A stretch of DNA of 49,501 nucleotides from Streptomyces tailanensis (GCF_008386495.1 NZ_VTHJ01000012.1:71522-121022); one strand, 5' to 3'; counted from the first letter of the stretch, positions 1-7,513 are shown. The notes: generated from the sequence alone by a model not told the origin. Numbers and translations: made by a program.

Positions 1-49
1 ATGGGCTTTCGCCCGGTGCGGCGGTGGGGGCACCTCCCGCTCATGGGGG

Positions 50-102
50 TCCCTCCCGCTCGAGCGAAGCCGAGAGTGGGGGAGAAGCCGAGAGCGGGGG
101 AG
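50..102. repeat. Dispersed GC-rich Streptomyces intergenic repeat, first copy
   Basis: The stretch 52-84 reads as an imperfect palindrome centred on CTCGAGCG with purine-rich GTGGGGGAG at its end, followed by a second partial unit (85-102). The reverse complement of this element occurs at about 10193-10230. Such elements are common between Streptomyces genes. I see no convincing gene in 1-248: the open frame at 1-204 is built from this repeat. Confidence 0.6.
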
Positions 103-200
103 CGTGCATGGCGTCGCTCGGCAGACGGGAATGTGACGACAGGGCCTAGGGGCCGTCGGTCGGTCCGCGTGTCTTGCGTATCCATCCCTCATCCGTTGAA

Positions 201-215
201 CTGACGTACCGTCAG
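201..215. promoter_or_regulatory. Candidate TetR-type operator, site 1 (CTGAC-N5-GTCAG)
   Basis: CTGACGTACCGTCAG is a 15-bp palindrome with 5-bp half sites, ending 33 bases before the DoxX start codon. The same half sites with the same spacing occur at 7448, 7499, 41294 and 41322, always before lipid-catabolism genes. Assignment to the TetR protein at 9410-10057 is inference. Confidence 0.65.
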
Positions 216-248
216 AAAACCCCACGGGGATACGGAAGGGCGGCGTCG

Positions 249-695
249 ATGGACTCGATCTGGCTCACCGGTGGTGAATGGCTGGCCGTCCTTCGGATCG
301 GGCTCGGGCTGTGGTGGCTGGAGAGTTGGCGGCACAAGGACAAGAAGACCTGGTTCGAGGGGGCCGGGATCGCGTGGGCGGCGGATGTGGCGGGGAAGCA
401 TCGGTGGGAGGCGGTGCGGAGTGGGTTCGATGTGGTGGTCAAGCCTCGGCCCAAGACCATGGCGTATGTCGTCGCTTACGCGGAACTCGCCCTCGGGCTC
501 GGCCTGATCCTCGGCTTCCTGACGCCGGTCGCGCTGGTCGGCGGGCTGTTGCTCAACTTGCTCTACCTCGTGCTGATGATCCACGACTGGGCCGAGCAGG
601 GGCAGAACTCGATGATGGCGCTCATTTCGGTGGTGGGGCTGTTCGGGATGTCCTGGCAGTCGTGGTCGGTCGACGGCGCGTTGGGGTTGTTCTGA
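249..695 (+). CDS. DoxX family membrane protein
   Basis: A 148-aa membrane protein of the DoxX type. The N-terminal segment has the family pattern of a glycine-rich first helix (residues 11-22), then a soluble loop with charged residues (KDKKTWFEG), then three hydrophobic helices at about 73-93, 95-113 and 121-140. DoxX proteins are small four-helix proteins linked to redox or respiratory functions; the substrate is unknown. I chose ATG 249 because GGAAGG lies just upstream and a candidate operator ends at 215; an upstream start at 174 would put the operator inside the gene. The stop overlaps the next start (TGATG), so the two genes are probably translationally coupled. Pairing with a DUF35 protein suggests a lipid or acyl-CoA context. 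Confidence 0.8.
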   Translation: MDSIWLTGGEWLAVLRIGLGLWWLESWRHKDKKTWFEGAGIAWAADVAGKHRWEAVRSGFDVVVKPRPKTMAYVVAYAELALGLGLILGFLTPVALVGGLLLNLLYLVLMIHDWAEQGQNSMMALISVVGLFGMSWQSWSVDGALGLF

Positions 696-1123
696 TGGGC
701 GGCGCCGGTGGTCGTGTTGGTGGTGAGCGGTTCGATCTGCCGGAGGTCGACGGGTTCACCCGTACGTACTGGGACGCGGCCGCCGACGGGCGGCTGCTCC
801 TGCGGCGTTGCGGGGCATGCGGGCGGGCCCATCACTATCCCCGCGAGTTCTGCCCGTACTGCTGGAGCGAGGACGTGCGGTGGGAGGAGGCCTCCGGGCG
901 CGCCACGCTCTACACCTGGTCCGTCGTCCATCGCAACGACCTGCCGCCGTTCGGGGAACGGACGCCGTACGTCCCCGCGGTCGTCGATCTCGTCGAGGGG
1001 CCGCGGATGATGACCGAGGTCGTGGAGGGGGAGGAAGGGGCGCTGCGCGTGGGGATGGGGCTTGAGGTGGTGTTCCGGGACGCGGGGGAGTTCACGGTGC
1101 CGGTATTTCGGGCGCGGGAGTGA
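695..1123 (+). CDS. DUF35 OB-fold/zinc-ribbon acyl-CoA-associated protein (set A)
   Basis: This 142-aa protein carries a rubredoxin-like zinc ribbon, CGAC...CPYC (residues about 38-57), followed by an OB-fold domain (about 60-140) with the family segments 'GRATLYTWSVVHR' and 'PYVPAVVDLVEGPRMMTEV'. Proteins of this family bind acyl-CoA and act as obligate partners of SCP-x/Ltp thiolases or MaoC-type hydratases in steroid and related catabolism (for example ChsH2 and Ltp2 systems). The natural thiolase partner here could be the gene at 6238-7443, about 5 kb away and behind the same operator type. The ATG overlaps the DoxX stop codon. Function as a thiolase partner is inference; the family call is firm. 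Confidence 0.85.
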   Translation: MGGAGGRVGGERFDLPEVDGFTRTYWDAAADGRLLLRRCGACGRAHHYPREFCPYCWSEDVRWEEASGRATLYTWSVVHRNDLPPFGERTPYVPAVVDLVEGPRMMTEVVEGEEGALRVGMGLEVVFRDAGEFTVPVFRARE

Positions 1124-1147
1124 TGGCGTACGGGTCTCAATGGCCGC

Positions 1148-1759
1148 GTGGCCCGTACTGATGAGCGATCCTCTGCCCACCCCCGCCCCTACTCCGACGT
1201 GCGCGGGCACGGTCTGCGGCTCTGTTCCGGGGACCCCGAGTCCGATGCGGATGTCGACGCGTGGTTCCGGGGGCGTGATGATCCGGAGTTCCGGCGGTGG
1301 AACACGCCGTGGGTGCTGGACGAGGGGCTCGACGGGGCTCGGGCCTCGTTGCGGCAGCGGGCGGAGTCCGACGCGGAGGGACGGACCGCGACCTTCCGGG
1401 TCGTGGACGAGGTGAGCGGGGTGACGCTCGGGCAGGTCGGGTTCAGCGCCGTCGAACCGTTCATGCGCAGGGCCATGGTCGGTTACTGGGTGCTGCCCGA
1501 GGCCCGAGGCCGCCGGGTCGCCACCAGGTCCCTCGCCCTCGCCGCACGCTGGGCCTTCGCCGAACTCGGCCTCCACCGCATCGAACTCGACCACGCCCTC
1601 GGCCACGACGCCTCCTGCCGTATCGCCGAGCGGTGCGGGTTCCCGGCCGAGGGGACGTTGCGCGGCGCGATGTTCGAGCAGGGGCGGCATGACGCCTTCC
1701 GGGACTGCCACCTGCATGCACGGCTGGCTACGGATCCGGAGTCGGGAGGGATTGCGTAG
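1148..1759 (+). CDS. GNAT family N-acetyltransferase
   Basis: A 203-aa protein of the RimJ/RimL-like GNAT type. The N-terminal half has the family entry 'GHGLRLCSGDPESDADVDAW'; the acetyl-CoA pocket lies in 'GYWVLPEARGRRVATRSLAL' (about residues 115-134), where the R-G-R-R-V-A loop binds the pyrophosphate. The C-terminal part 'HRIELDHALGHDASCRIAERCGF' followed by 'EGTLRGAMFEQGRHDAFRDC' is typical of ribosomal-protein/amino-group acetyltransferases. GTG 1148 is the only reasonable start in frame that keeps the family N-terminus; no clear ribosome binding site is visible. It stands alone, 24 bases after the DUF35 gene. The substrate cannot be read from sequence. Confidence 0.82.
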   Translation: MARTDERSSAHPRPYSDVRGHGLRLCSGDPESDADVDAWFRGRDDPEFRRWNTPWVLDEGLDGARASLRQRAESDAEGRTATFRVVDEVSGVTLGQVGFSAVEPFMRRAMVGYWVLPEARGRRVATRSLALAARWAFAELGLHRIELDHALGHDASCRIAERCGFPAEGTLRGAMFEQGRHDAFRDCHLHARLATDPESGGIA

Positions 1760-1814
1760 GAGGGGGGCGGAAAATCGCGTGCGGCGGCTGACGAGGCGTC
1801 GGTACGCTCCCCGG

Positions 1815-2621
1815 ATGCGCGAAACGGAATATCGCGAACAGGGATACCACGACGACGGATACGCCGAGGCCGACGACCCCGACGGCTACTTCGGTGAAGC
1901 CATCGCCGCCCGCTACGACGACCCCTCCGACGAGATGTTCAGCCCCGACGCCATCGACCCGGCCGTGGAGCTGATCGCCGGTCTCGCCGAGGAACAGAGC
2001 AGCACCCGCACCCCCCGCGCCCTCGAGTTCGGCATCGGCACGGGCCGTATCGCCCTCCCCCTCGCCGGCCGGGGCGTTCCGGTGCACGGCATCGACATGT
2101 CGCGGGCCATGGTGGAGCGGCTCCGCGCCAAGCCGGGCGGCGTGGACATCGGGGTCACCATCGGGGACTTCGCCACGACCAGGGTGGACGGCGCCTTCAC
2201 CGTCGCCTACCTCGTCTTCAACACGATCAACAACCTGACCACGCAGGACGCCCAGGTGGACTGCTTCCGCAACGCCGCCGCGCACCTCGTACCCGGCGGC
2301 TGCTTCGTCATCGAGGTCGGCGTGCCGGACCTGCGCAGGCTGCCGCCGGGGCAGAACGCGGTGCCGTTCCGGGTGGGGCCGACGCGGCTCGGGGTCTCGA
2401 CGTTCGACGTGGCCACGCAAGGGATGCGCTCGCACCACGTGAGGGTCGTCGACGGGCGGACGGAGTACTGGTCGCTGCCGTTCCGCTACGTGTGGCCGGC
2501 CGAGCTGGACCTCATGGCCCGGCTCGCGGGGATGCGGCTGCGGGACCGCTGGGCGGACTGGAACCGGGGGCCGTTCACGAGCGAGAGCCGGAAGCACGTG
2601 TCGGTGTGGGAGAAGGTCTGA
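1815..2621 (+). CDS. Class I SAM-dependent methyltransferase
   Basis: A 268-aa Rossmann-fold methyltransferase. Motif I, the SAM-binding loop, is 'ALEFGIGTGRIALPLAGRG' at about residues 72-90; motif II is 'VHGIDMSRAMVERL'; motif III/IV is 'ATTRVDGAFTVAYLVFNTINNLTTQD', the form seen in small-molecule methyltransferases, followed by 'HLVPGGCFVIEVGVPDLRRL'. ATG 1815 begins the conserved acidic N-terminus (RETEYREQGY); the open frame upstream overlaps the GNAT gene and is not convincing. The substrate is unknown. It is followed by a large inverted repeat rather than by another gene of an operon. Confidence 0.85.
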   Translation: MRETEYREQGYHDDGYAEADDPDGYFGEAIAARYDDPSDEMFSPDAIDPAVELIAGLAEEQSSTRTPRALEFGIGTGRIALPLAGRGVPVHGIDMSRAMVERLRAKPGGVDIGVTIGDFATTRVDGAFTVAYLVFNTINNLTTQDAQVDCFRNAAAHLVPGGCFVIEVGVPDLRRLPPGQNAVPFRVGPTRLGVSTFDVATQGMRSHHVRVVDGRTEYWSLPFRYVWPAELDLMARLAGMRLRDRWADWNRGPFTSESRKHVSVWEKV

Positions 2622-2634
2622 GGAGCCCTCGGTG

Positions 2635-2709
2635 ATTGGCAGATCTGTCCCAGTGCTACGCCTCGTTTACGGGGTTTCACGGGGGCAGGACTGAGACAGA
2701 TCTGCCAAT
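2635..2709. repeat. Long-armed inverted repeat (20-bp arms, 35-nt spacer)
   Basis: Arms at 2635-2654 (ATTGGCAGATCTGTCCCAGT) and 2690-2709 match as an inverted repeat with one mismatch, separated by 35 bases. It lies 13 bases after the methyltransferase stop and 95 bases before the next start. It is far more regular than a usual terminator and has no T-run. It could be a terminator, a protein binding site pair, or the remains of a small inverted-repeat element. Confidence 0.6.
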
Positions 2710-2804
2710 TGGTGCCCGCGCCCGGCCTGCGTGGGCGCCCCCGGCACAGCCCGCCCACAGCCTCACTTCAGAAACGCTTCAGCTGCGCCCCCGAACTTGG
2801 GCGC

Positions 2805-4172
2805 ATGACTGAGAACGCACACGCCCACAGCCACGAGCACACGCACAGCCACACCCACGGCCACCGCCCCCGCACCCCCGAGTCCCAGCGCACCCGCCGC
2901 TGGTTCATGAACAAGGCGCTGCTCACCGGCGGTGTCGCCGCGATGGCGACGATGACCGGCTGTTCCTCGTCCTCCTCCAGCACGGCGAGCTCGTCCTCGT
3001 CCTCCGCCGCCCCGAGCGGGATGCCCTCCGGGGCCCCCGGTGGCGGAGGCGGCATGGGACCGGGCGCCAGCGCGGTCAAGTACGCGGACTTCGTCGGGGT
3101 CACGACGGACGGCAAGGTCGTCGAGGACCTGTACTCGATCCATTCCACGGACGTATCGACCGACAAGATCGTCCAGAAGGCGCAGGCCTTCCTCGACGGG
3201 CTGACCAGCGCCGAGCGCAAGGCCACCGTCTTCGACATCCAGGACGACGAGTGGCTGGCCTGGAGCAACGTCGACGGCTACGAGCGCGAGGGCGCCCGTA
3301 TGGGAGACCTCACCGAGAAGCAGCGCGAGCTCGGCTACGCGCTCCTCGGCGCCGCGCTCTCCGCCGACGGGCTCGCCCAGTCCCGCAACATCATGAAGCT
3401 GAACGCGTTCCTCGGTGAGTACAGCGGCGGCGGCAAGGACACCCTCACCGAGGGCGCCTACTTCTTCACCTTCATGGGGACGCCGTCCACCAGCAAGCCG
3501 TGGGGTTTCCAGTACGAGGGCCACCACCTGGCCATCAACTACTTCGTCCTCGGCGACCAGGTCGTCATGACCCCGACCTTCATGGGCTCCGAGCCGACGT
3601 CCGCCACGTACAACGGCGAGAAGATCACCACGTTCAAGAAGGAGACCACCGCCGGTCTGGCCGTCCTGCGGTCCCTCACCGACGCCCAGCGCAAGAAGGT
3701 GATCTCCGCCGAGTCGAAGGCGGGCGACAACCTGAAGGCCGGGGCCGGTCAGGACAACCTCCAGCTCGCCTACGAGGGCCTCGCCGCCGCCGACTGGACC
3801 GACGCCCAGCGCGACAAGCTCCTCGCCCTCGTCCGCGTGTACGTCGGCAACATGGCCGACGCCCACGCCGACGTGAAGATGAAGGAGGTCGAGGAGCACC
3901 TCGACGACACGTACTTCTACTGGATCGGCGAGAGCGACGACGACTCGGCCTTCTACTACCGCGTCCACAGCCCGGTCGTCCTCATCGAGTACGACGCCCA
4001 GTCCCCGCTCGCGTACGGCACCGAGGACAGCAGCGGCAGCGGTGGAGGCGGTGGCATGGGCGGGCCGGGCGGCACCCCCACCCAGCAGCACATCCACACC
4101 ATCATCCGCACACCCAACGGCGGCGACTACGGCATCGACCTCCTCAAGCTCCACCTGGAGACCGATCACTGA
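2805..4172 (+). CDS. DUF3500 family secreted lipoprotein with His-rich N-terminus
   Basis: A 455-aa protein. Residues 1-20 are strikingly histidine-rich (HAHSHEHTHSHTHGH); then comes a signal-like segment, basic 'RTRRWFMNK' and a hydrophobic stretch ending in the lipobox-like 'TMTGC' (Cys at about 56), followed by a Ser/Gly/Pro linker to about residue 88. The remainder matches the DUF3500 family: 'GLTSAERKATVFDIQDDEWLAW', 'GYALLGAALSADGL', 'YFFTFMGTPSTSKPWGFQYEGHH', 'FMGSEPT', and the C-terminal 'HIHTIIRTPNGGDYGIDLL'. The function of the family is not established; the conserved W-G-(F/W)-Q-x-x-G-H-H motif suggests a metal or cofactor site. ATG 2805 was chosen because upstream frame continues into the intergenic inverted repeat. 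The His-rich n-region before a lipoprotein signal is unusual. Confidence 0.85.
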   Translation: MTENAHAHSHEHTHSHTHGHRPRTPESQRTRRWFMNKALLTGGVAAMATMTGCSSSSSSTASSSSSSAAPSGMPSGAPGGGGGMGPGASAVKYADFVGVTTDGKVVEDLYSIHSTDVSTDKIVQKAQAFLDGLTSAERKATVFDIQDDEWLAWSNVDGYEREGARMGDLTEKQRELGYALLGAALSADGLAQSRNIMKLNAFLGEYSGGGKDTLTEGAYFFTFMGTPSTSKPWGFQYEGHHLAINYFVLGDQVVMTPTFMGSEPTSATYNGEKITTFKKETTAGLAVLRSLTDAQRKKVISAESKAGDNLKAGAGQDNLQLAYEGLAAADWTDAQRDKLLALVRVYVGNMADAHADVKMKEVEEHLDDTYFYWIGESDDDSAFYYRVHSPVVLIEYDAQSPLAYGTEDSSGSGGGGGMGGPGGTPTQQHIHTIIRTPNGGDYGIDLLKLHLETDH

Positions 4173-4193
4173 GCGACGTTGTCGACGAGGTTC

Positions 4194-4892
4194 CTAGGGC
4201 CACAGCAGTTCGGCGGCCCAACCGGACTCCTCCCGGCGGTAGTTGAGCCGTACGTGCCGCCGCCGGGCGTCCCCCTGGAAGAACTCCACCTCGTCCGGCT
4301 CCACCACGTACGCCGTCCAGGAGGTCACCGGCACCTCGGGCTCGCGCTCGGCCCGGGTCCAGGCGGCCTCCGACGCCCGCTCCAACTCCTCGTAGGAGGA
4401 GAGGACTTCGCTCTGCCGCCCGGTGAGGGCGGCGGCCAGCGCACCGGTGGACCGGGCGTGCAGGTCGGCCTGCGCCACCTCCGTGGGCTCGATGACCACC
4501 CGGCCCCGCACCCGTACCTGGCGGCCCAGCACGGGCCAGTAGAAGCCGAGCGCCGCGTACGGGCGGGCCGCCAACTGTCGTCCCTTCCGGCTGCCGGCGT
4601 GCGAGGCGAAGTGCCAGCCGCGTGCGTCCACGTCGTGCAACATCACGGTACGGACGTCCGGCCGCCCCTCCCCGTCCGCCGTGGCCAGCGACATCGTGTG
4701 CGGCTCCAGCTGCCCGGCCGCCACCGCCTCCGCGAACCACCCGACGAACAGCGCCGCCGGCTCGGCGGGCGCGGCGGCCGGGTCGAAGGACGGCAACTCG
4801 GTGACCTGCGGGTCCCATACGCGCAGCGCCCGCAGGGATCGTACGAACTCGGAGGGGGAGGAGGGAGACGGGGAGGGCGTGTCGGCAGTCAT
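4194..4892 (-). CDS. PdxH-like pyridoxamine 5'-phosphate oxidase family flavoprotein
   Basis: A 232-aa protein with the full PdxH domain plan. An N-terminal helix region (about 45-62) is followed by the FMN-binding split barrel (about 65-150: 'MSLATADGEGRPDVRTVML', 'GWHFASHAGSRKGRQLAARPYAALGFYW', 'RQVRVRGRV'), and by the C-terminal dimerisation segment with 'EPDEVEFFQGDARRRHVRLNYR'. Housekeeping PdxH usually ends in R-L-H-D-R-x-x-Y; here it is R-L-N-Y-R, and the N-terminal part is divergent, so I regard it as a paralogue rather than certain PdxH. FMN binding is likely; oxidation of PNP/PMP is possible but not shown. It is convergent with the DUF3500 gene, only 21 bases apart. Confidence 0.8.
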   Translation of the reverse strand: MTADTPSPSPSSPSEFVRSLRALRVWDPQVTELPSFDPAAAPAEPAALFVGWFAEAVAAGQLEPHTMSLATADGEGRPDVRTVMLHDVDARGWHFASHAGSRKGRQLAARPYAALGFYWPVLGRQVRVRGRVVIEPTEVAQADLHARSTGALAAALTGRQSEVLSSYEELERASEAAWTRAEREPEVPVTSWTAYVVEPDEVEFFQGDARRRHVRLNYRREESGWAAELLWP

Positions 4893-4902
4893 GCCCCGAT
4901 TG

Positions 4903-5043
4903 TCATCCTTCAGCTTGCCGGTCCGTCCGCCCCACCCCGATGGTCCGTACCGCGAACACCGGGTCGAGGGGCGGCACGAGCTCCCTGGTGGCGAGGGTGA
5001 GCAGCTGCGCGGGGACGTCCTCGCCGCTCCGCGGCGCGGTCAT
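4903..5043 (-). pseudogene. Possible remnant: C-terminal fragment of an unknown gene
   Basis: A 46-codon frame starting ATG at 5043 and stopping at 4903, ten bases before the PdxH-like start. Codons are strongly G/C-ending until the last few, as in real Streptomyces genes, and the frame remains open upstream, across the end of the neighbouring gene. The peptide (MTAPRSGEDVPAQLLTLATR...) resembles no domain I can name. No clear ribosome binding site is seen. It may be the tail of a decayed gene, a leader peptide, or chance. Confidence 0.25.
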
Positions 5044-5065
5044 GTACGGCAGTGCGTACCCGGTG

Positions 5066-5491
5066 TCACACCGTGCCCAGGTCGGAGGAGACCCACCTCT
5101 CGGGGCGCATGCGGATGATGACCTGTTCGCCGTGGTTCTTCTCGGCGAAGTCGATGTAGCCGTCGACCTTCTCGGGTGGGAGGTAGCGAGCGGAGAGTTC
5201 GCGGAGGTGGTCGTGGGTGGCGGGGGTGGTGTCGATGACCGGGCCCTCGACGGAGACGTAGCGGATGGTGGGTTCGAGGCGGTCGATCAGCAGGGAGAAG
5301 CGGCCTGCGGCCTGGATCAGGTGGTTCTTGCGGGTGTCCGGGCCGGTCATGATCCAGATGTCGCCGCCGGGTGCGTACTGGTACCAGATCGGCACCGTCA
5401 GCGGGGCCCTTCCCTCCTCCGCGTCCACCGCCAGCGCGGCGACGTGCGGCTCGGCCAGAAACTTCTCGCGTTCCTCACGGGACAGTGCCAT
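5066..5491 (-). CDS. Pyridoxamine 5'-phosphate oxidase family (PPOX/split-barrel) protein
   Basis: A 141-aa single-domain split-barrel protein. The family opening 'REEREKFLAEPHVAALAV' is followed by 'RAPLTVPIWYQYAPGGDIWIMT', 'TRKNHLIQAAGRFSLLID' and 'IRYVSVEGPVID', then a helical C-terminus 'YLPPEKVDGYIDFA'. Members bind FMN or F420 and act in redox or general-stress roles; this form is common in Streptomyces and is not PdxH. ATG 5491 sits after a plausible AGGAG-like sequence (CTGAGGAGCCCGAC). The C-terminal end reads normally (VSSDLGTV). Substrate unknown. Confidence 0.82.
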   Translation of the reverse strand: MALSREEREKFLAEPHVAALAVDAEEGRAPLTVPIWYQYAPGGDIWIMTGPDTRKNHLIQAAGRFSLLIDRLEPTIRYVSVEGPVIDTTPATHDHLRELSARYLPPEKVDGYIDFAEKNHGEQVIIRMRPERWVSSDLGTV

Positions 5492-5569
5492 GTCGGGCTC
5501 CTCAGGGACGACTTCGGCTCCCCCTGTTTCAGCGCGCTCGTGGCTGTGCGGTATTCCGGTTCCGGAGTC

Positions 5570-5780
5570 GCATTTCGTCGCCCCCGCCGCCCCTACCCGT
5601 CCCTCCCCCCATCCAGGGGCTGCCGCCCCTTCGACCCCGCCATGCCTTCCAGCTCGGGGGGTTCTGGTTCGTTGGCGGGTGCGGGTGCGGGTGCGGGTGC
5701 GGGTGCGGGTGGGTTGTGGCTTGTCGCGGCCGCGCGGCGGAGCCGCAAATCGACACAGCCCCGCGCCCCTGACAGAGCTG
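5570..5780. repeat. Dispersed Streptomyces repeat element, copy 2
   Basis: This noncoding block contains CCCCCGCCGCCCCTACCCGT (from about 5579), a 'GGGGCTGCCGCCCCTTCGACCC' type segment, a hexamer microsatellite and 'GAGCCGCAAATCGACACAGC'. The same ordered modules recur at about 10174-10425 and, in part, at 49270-49360. The gap 5492-5849 holds this element and a doubled 'CGCGCCCCTGACAGAGCTGC' unit, and no gene that I can support. Confidence 0.65.
5675..5710. repeat. Hexanucleotide microsatellite (GCGGGT)6
   Basis: Six perfect head-to-tail copies of GCGGGT inside the dispersed repeat element. It is a likely slippage hot spot; no coding role is visible. Confidence 0.85.
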
Positions 5781-5849
5781 CCCGCGCCCTTATGCCACCG
5801 GTCCGCGCCCCTGACAGAGCTGCCCGACCCCCCCCGCTCAGGCCACGGT

Positions 5850-6182
5850 CTACGCCGCGTCCCCGAAGTCCGCCACGACCCGGAGCTCCCCGCCCAGCGC
5901 CCTGACGTAGGCGCGTAGGGTGGCGACCTCGGTGCGATCGATCTCGCCGTGCTCGATCGCCGGGATGCGCGGAGTCGAGACGCCCGTCGAGTCCGCGATG
6001 TCCCGCTGGGTGAGGTCCTGCTCACGACGCAGCTCAGCCAGCTTGTAGGCGCGTACCTCGGCGAGGAGCCGGTCCATGTCGGCTCGCTTCTCCTCGGTCG
6101 ACCGCACCGGCAGCCCGGCGGCTCGTACTCCCTTGTCTCCAGCTCGGCGGTGCAGCCATACGAGGGAAATCAGTGCAACCAC
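5850..6182 (-). CDS. XRE-family HTH protein, orphan HigA-like antitoxin
   Basis: A 110-aa protein with a C-terminal XRE helix-turn-helix: 'LRREQDLTQRDIADSTGVSTPRIPAIEHGEIDRTEVATLRAYVRALGGELRVVADFGD' is the arrangement of HigA-type antitoxins that follow a RelE/HigB toxin. No toxin gene is present beside it: only 55 bases separate its start from the thiolase stop. GTG 6182 gives the full frame, but an internal ATG at 6077 follows a GAGGAG sequence at 12 bases and could be the true start, leaving a 75-aa protein. It probably binds DNA as a dimer and may be a leftover antitoxin or a stand-alone regulator. Confidence 0.65.
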   Translation of the reverse strand: MVALISLVWLHRRAGDKGVRAAGLPVRSTEEKRADMDRLLAEVRAYKLAELRREQDLTQRDIADSTGVSTPRIPAIEHGEIDRTEVATLRAYVRALGGELRVVADFGDAA

Positions 6183-6237
6183 TGACTCAAGGGTGCTGAT
6201 CAGGCCCGATTCATCCGAACGGGTAGTCGCCCCCCGC

Positions 6238-7443
6238 TCACCCCCTCCCCAGCACCACCGTCCCCGAAGAGCAGAACCAGCCGCCTGTGCCGGAGGCTAC
6301 TGCCAGGTGGGGGAGGGAGCCGGTGGGGGTGTGGAGCTGGTGTTGGCCGGCCTCGCCGCGTAGCTGGCGTACTGCCTCTACCAGGAGGAAGATGCCTCGC
6401 ATTCCAGGGTGTTGGGCGGAGAGGCCGCCTCCGTCTGTGTTGACGGGGAGGTCGCCGGTCAGGGTCAGGCGGTTTTTCTCCACGAAGGCGCCGCCCTCGC
6501 CCTTCGCGCAGAAGCCCAGGTCCTCCAGGGTCACGAGGGTCATGTAGGTGAAGGCGTCGTAGATCTCGGCGAAGTCGATCTCGGAGGGTTGGACGCCGGC
6601 GCGTTCGAAGGCGAGGCGGCCGCTGATGGCCGCGGGGGAGGTGGTGAAGTCGGGCCATTCGGACATGGTGGTGTGGGAGACGTGCTCCCCGGTGCCGAGG
6701 ATCCAGACCGGAGTCGCGGGGCGGCAGTCGCGTACGTACTCCTCGGCCGCCAGGAGCACCGCCGCGCCGCCGTCGGAGCGTATGCAGCAGTGCAGCTTGG
6801 TGAACGGGTCGGCGATCGGAGGGGAGGACAACACGTCGTCGACGGTGATCGGGGTGCGGAACATCGCTTCCGGGTTCGACGCCGCGTTCGCGCGGGCCTG
6901 GACGGCCACCGAGGCCAGCTGTTCCAGTGTCGTGCCGTACTCGTGCATGTGGCGGCGGGCCGCCATCGCGTACTTGGCGATCAGGGTGTGGCCGTAGGGG
7001 ACCTCGAACTGGAGGGGGCCGCGGGCGCCGAAGGAGAGGTTGCCGGTGCGGCGGCCCGCCTTGATGTCGGCGCGGGCCGTGGAGCCGTAGACGAGGAGGA
7101 CGACGTTCGCGTGGCCGGCGGCGATCGCGTCCGCCGCGTGGGCCGCCATGACCTCCCAGGTCGAGCCGCCGACGGAGGTCGAGTCCACCCAGGTCGGCCG
7201 CAGGCCCAGGTACTCGGCCACCTCCACGGGGGCCAGCGTGCCGAGGCCGGCGGAGGCGAGGCCGTCGACGGCCGTGTGCTCGAGGCCCGCGTCCGCCAGG
7301 GCTCGGCGGGCGGCCTGGGCGTGGAGGGTGTACGGGGTGGTCGCGTCGTCCACACGACCGCAGTCGGAGAGGGCCACGCCCATGATCGCGACCTTCCTGC
7401 GGCGGAGCTGCCGTGGTCCGTCGTCGTCAGTCACAGAGGCCAT
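6238..7443 (-). CDS. SCP-x/Ltp-type thiolase family protein (set A)
   Basis: A 401-aa thiolase-fold enzyme of the lipid-transfer-protein type. The N-terminal half has 'KVAIMGVALSDCGR', 'ALADAGLEHTAVDGLASAGLG' and 'STWEVMAAHAADAIAAGHANVVLLVYG'; the C-terminal half has the family catalytic region 'EIYDAFTYMTLVTLEDLGFC', 'KGEGGAF', and 'LPVNTDGGGLSAQHPGMRG' (the His of the last motif is a candidate catalytic residue). Such enzymes perform retro-aldol or thiolytic cleavage of branched or steroid acyl-CoA chains and need a DUF35 partner. The start at 7443 has no visible ribosome binding site, and the operator at 7448-7462 begins five bases upstream, so the transcript may be leaderless. Divergent from the acyl-CoA dehydrogenase. 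Confidence 0.85.
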   Translation of the reverse strand: MASVTDDDGPRQLRRRKVAIMGVALSDCGRVDDATTPYTLHAQAARRALADAGLEHTAVDGLASAGLGTLAPVEVAEYLGLRPTWVDSTSVGGSTWEVMAAHAADAIAAGHANVVLLVYGSTARADIKAGRRTGNLSFGARGPLQFEVPYGHTLIAKYAMAARRHMHEYGTTLEQLASVAVQARANAASNPEAMFRTPITVDDVLSSPPIADPFTKLHCCIRSDGGAAVLLAAEEYVRDCRPATPVWILGTGEHVSHTTMSEWPDFTTSPAAISGRLAFERAGVQPSEIDFAEIYDAFTYMTLVTLEDLGFCAKGEGGAFVEKNRLTLTGDLPVNTDGGGLSAQHPGMRGIFLLVEAVRQLRGEAGQHQLHTPTGSLPHLAVASGTGGWFCSSGTVVLGRG

Positions 7444-7447
7444 GCAT

Positions 7448-7462
7448 CTGACGGTACATCAG
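7448..7462. promoter_or_regulatory. Candidate TetR-type operator, site 2
   Basis: CTGACGGTACATCAG differs from a perfect CTGAC-N5-GTCAG palindrome at one position. It lies five bases before the thiolase start codon, where bound repressor would cover the start site of transcription. Confidence 0.55.
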
Positions 7463-7498
7463 GAATAAGGCTGTGCATCCGGGGGTGCCCGGCCTAAT

Positions 7499-7513
7499 AT
7501 GACGGGCCGTCAG
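7499..7513. promoter_or_regulatory. Candidate TetR-type operator, site 3
   Basis: ATGACGGGCCGTCAG contains the perfect 13-bp palindrome TGACGGGCCGTCA (7500-7512). It ends 46 bases before the acyl-CoA dehydrogenase ATG, on the other half of the divergent promoter. Confidence 0.65.

Noticed and set aside
1..204. A 67-codon frame at the window start
   Set aside because: It is made of the dispersed palindromic repeat and is Arg/Pro-rich with no family.
4194..4892. Housekeeping pdxH
   Set aside because: The C-terminal R-L-H-D-R motif is altered to R-L-N-Y-R and the N-terminus is unlike PdxH, so only a family-level call is safe.
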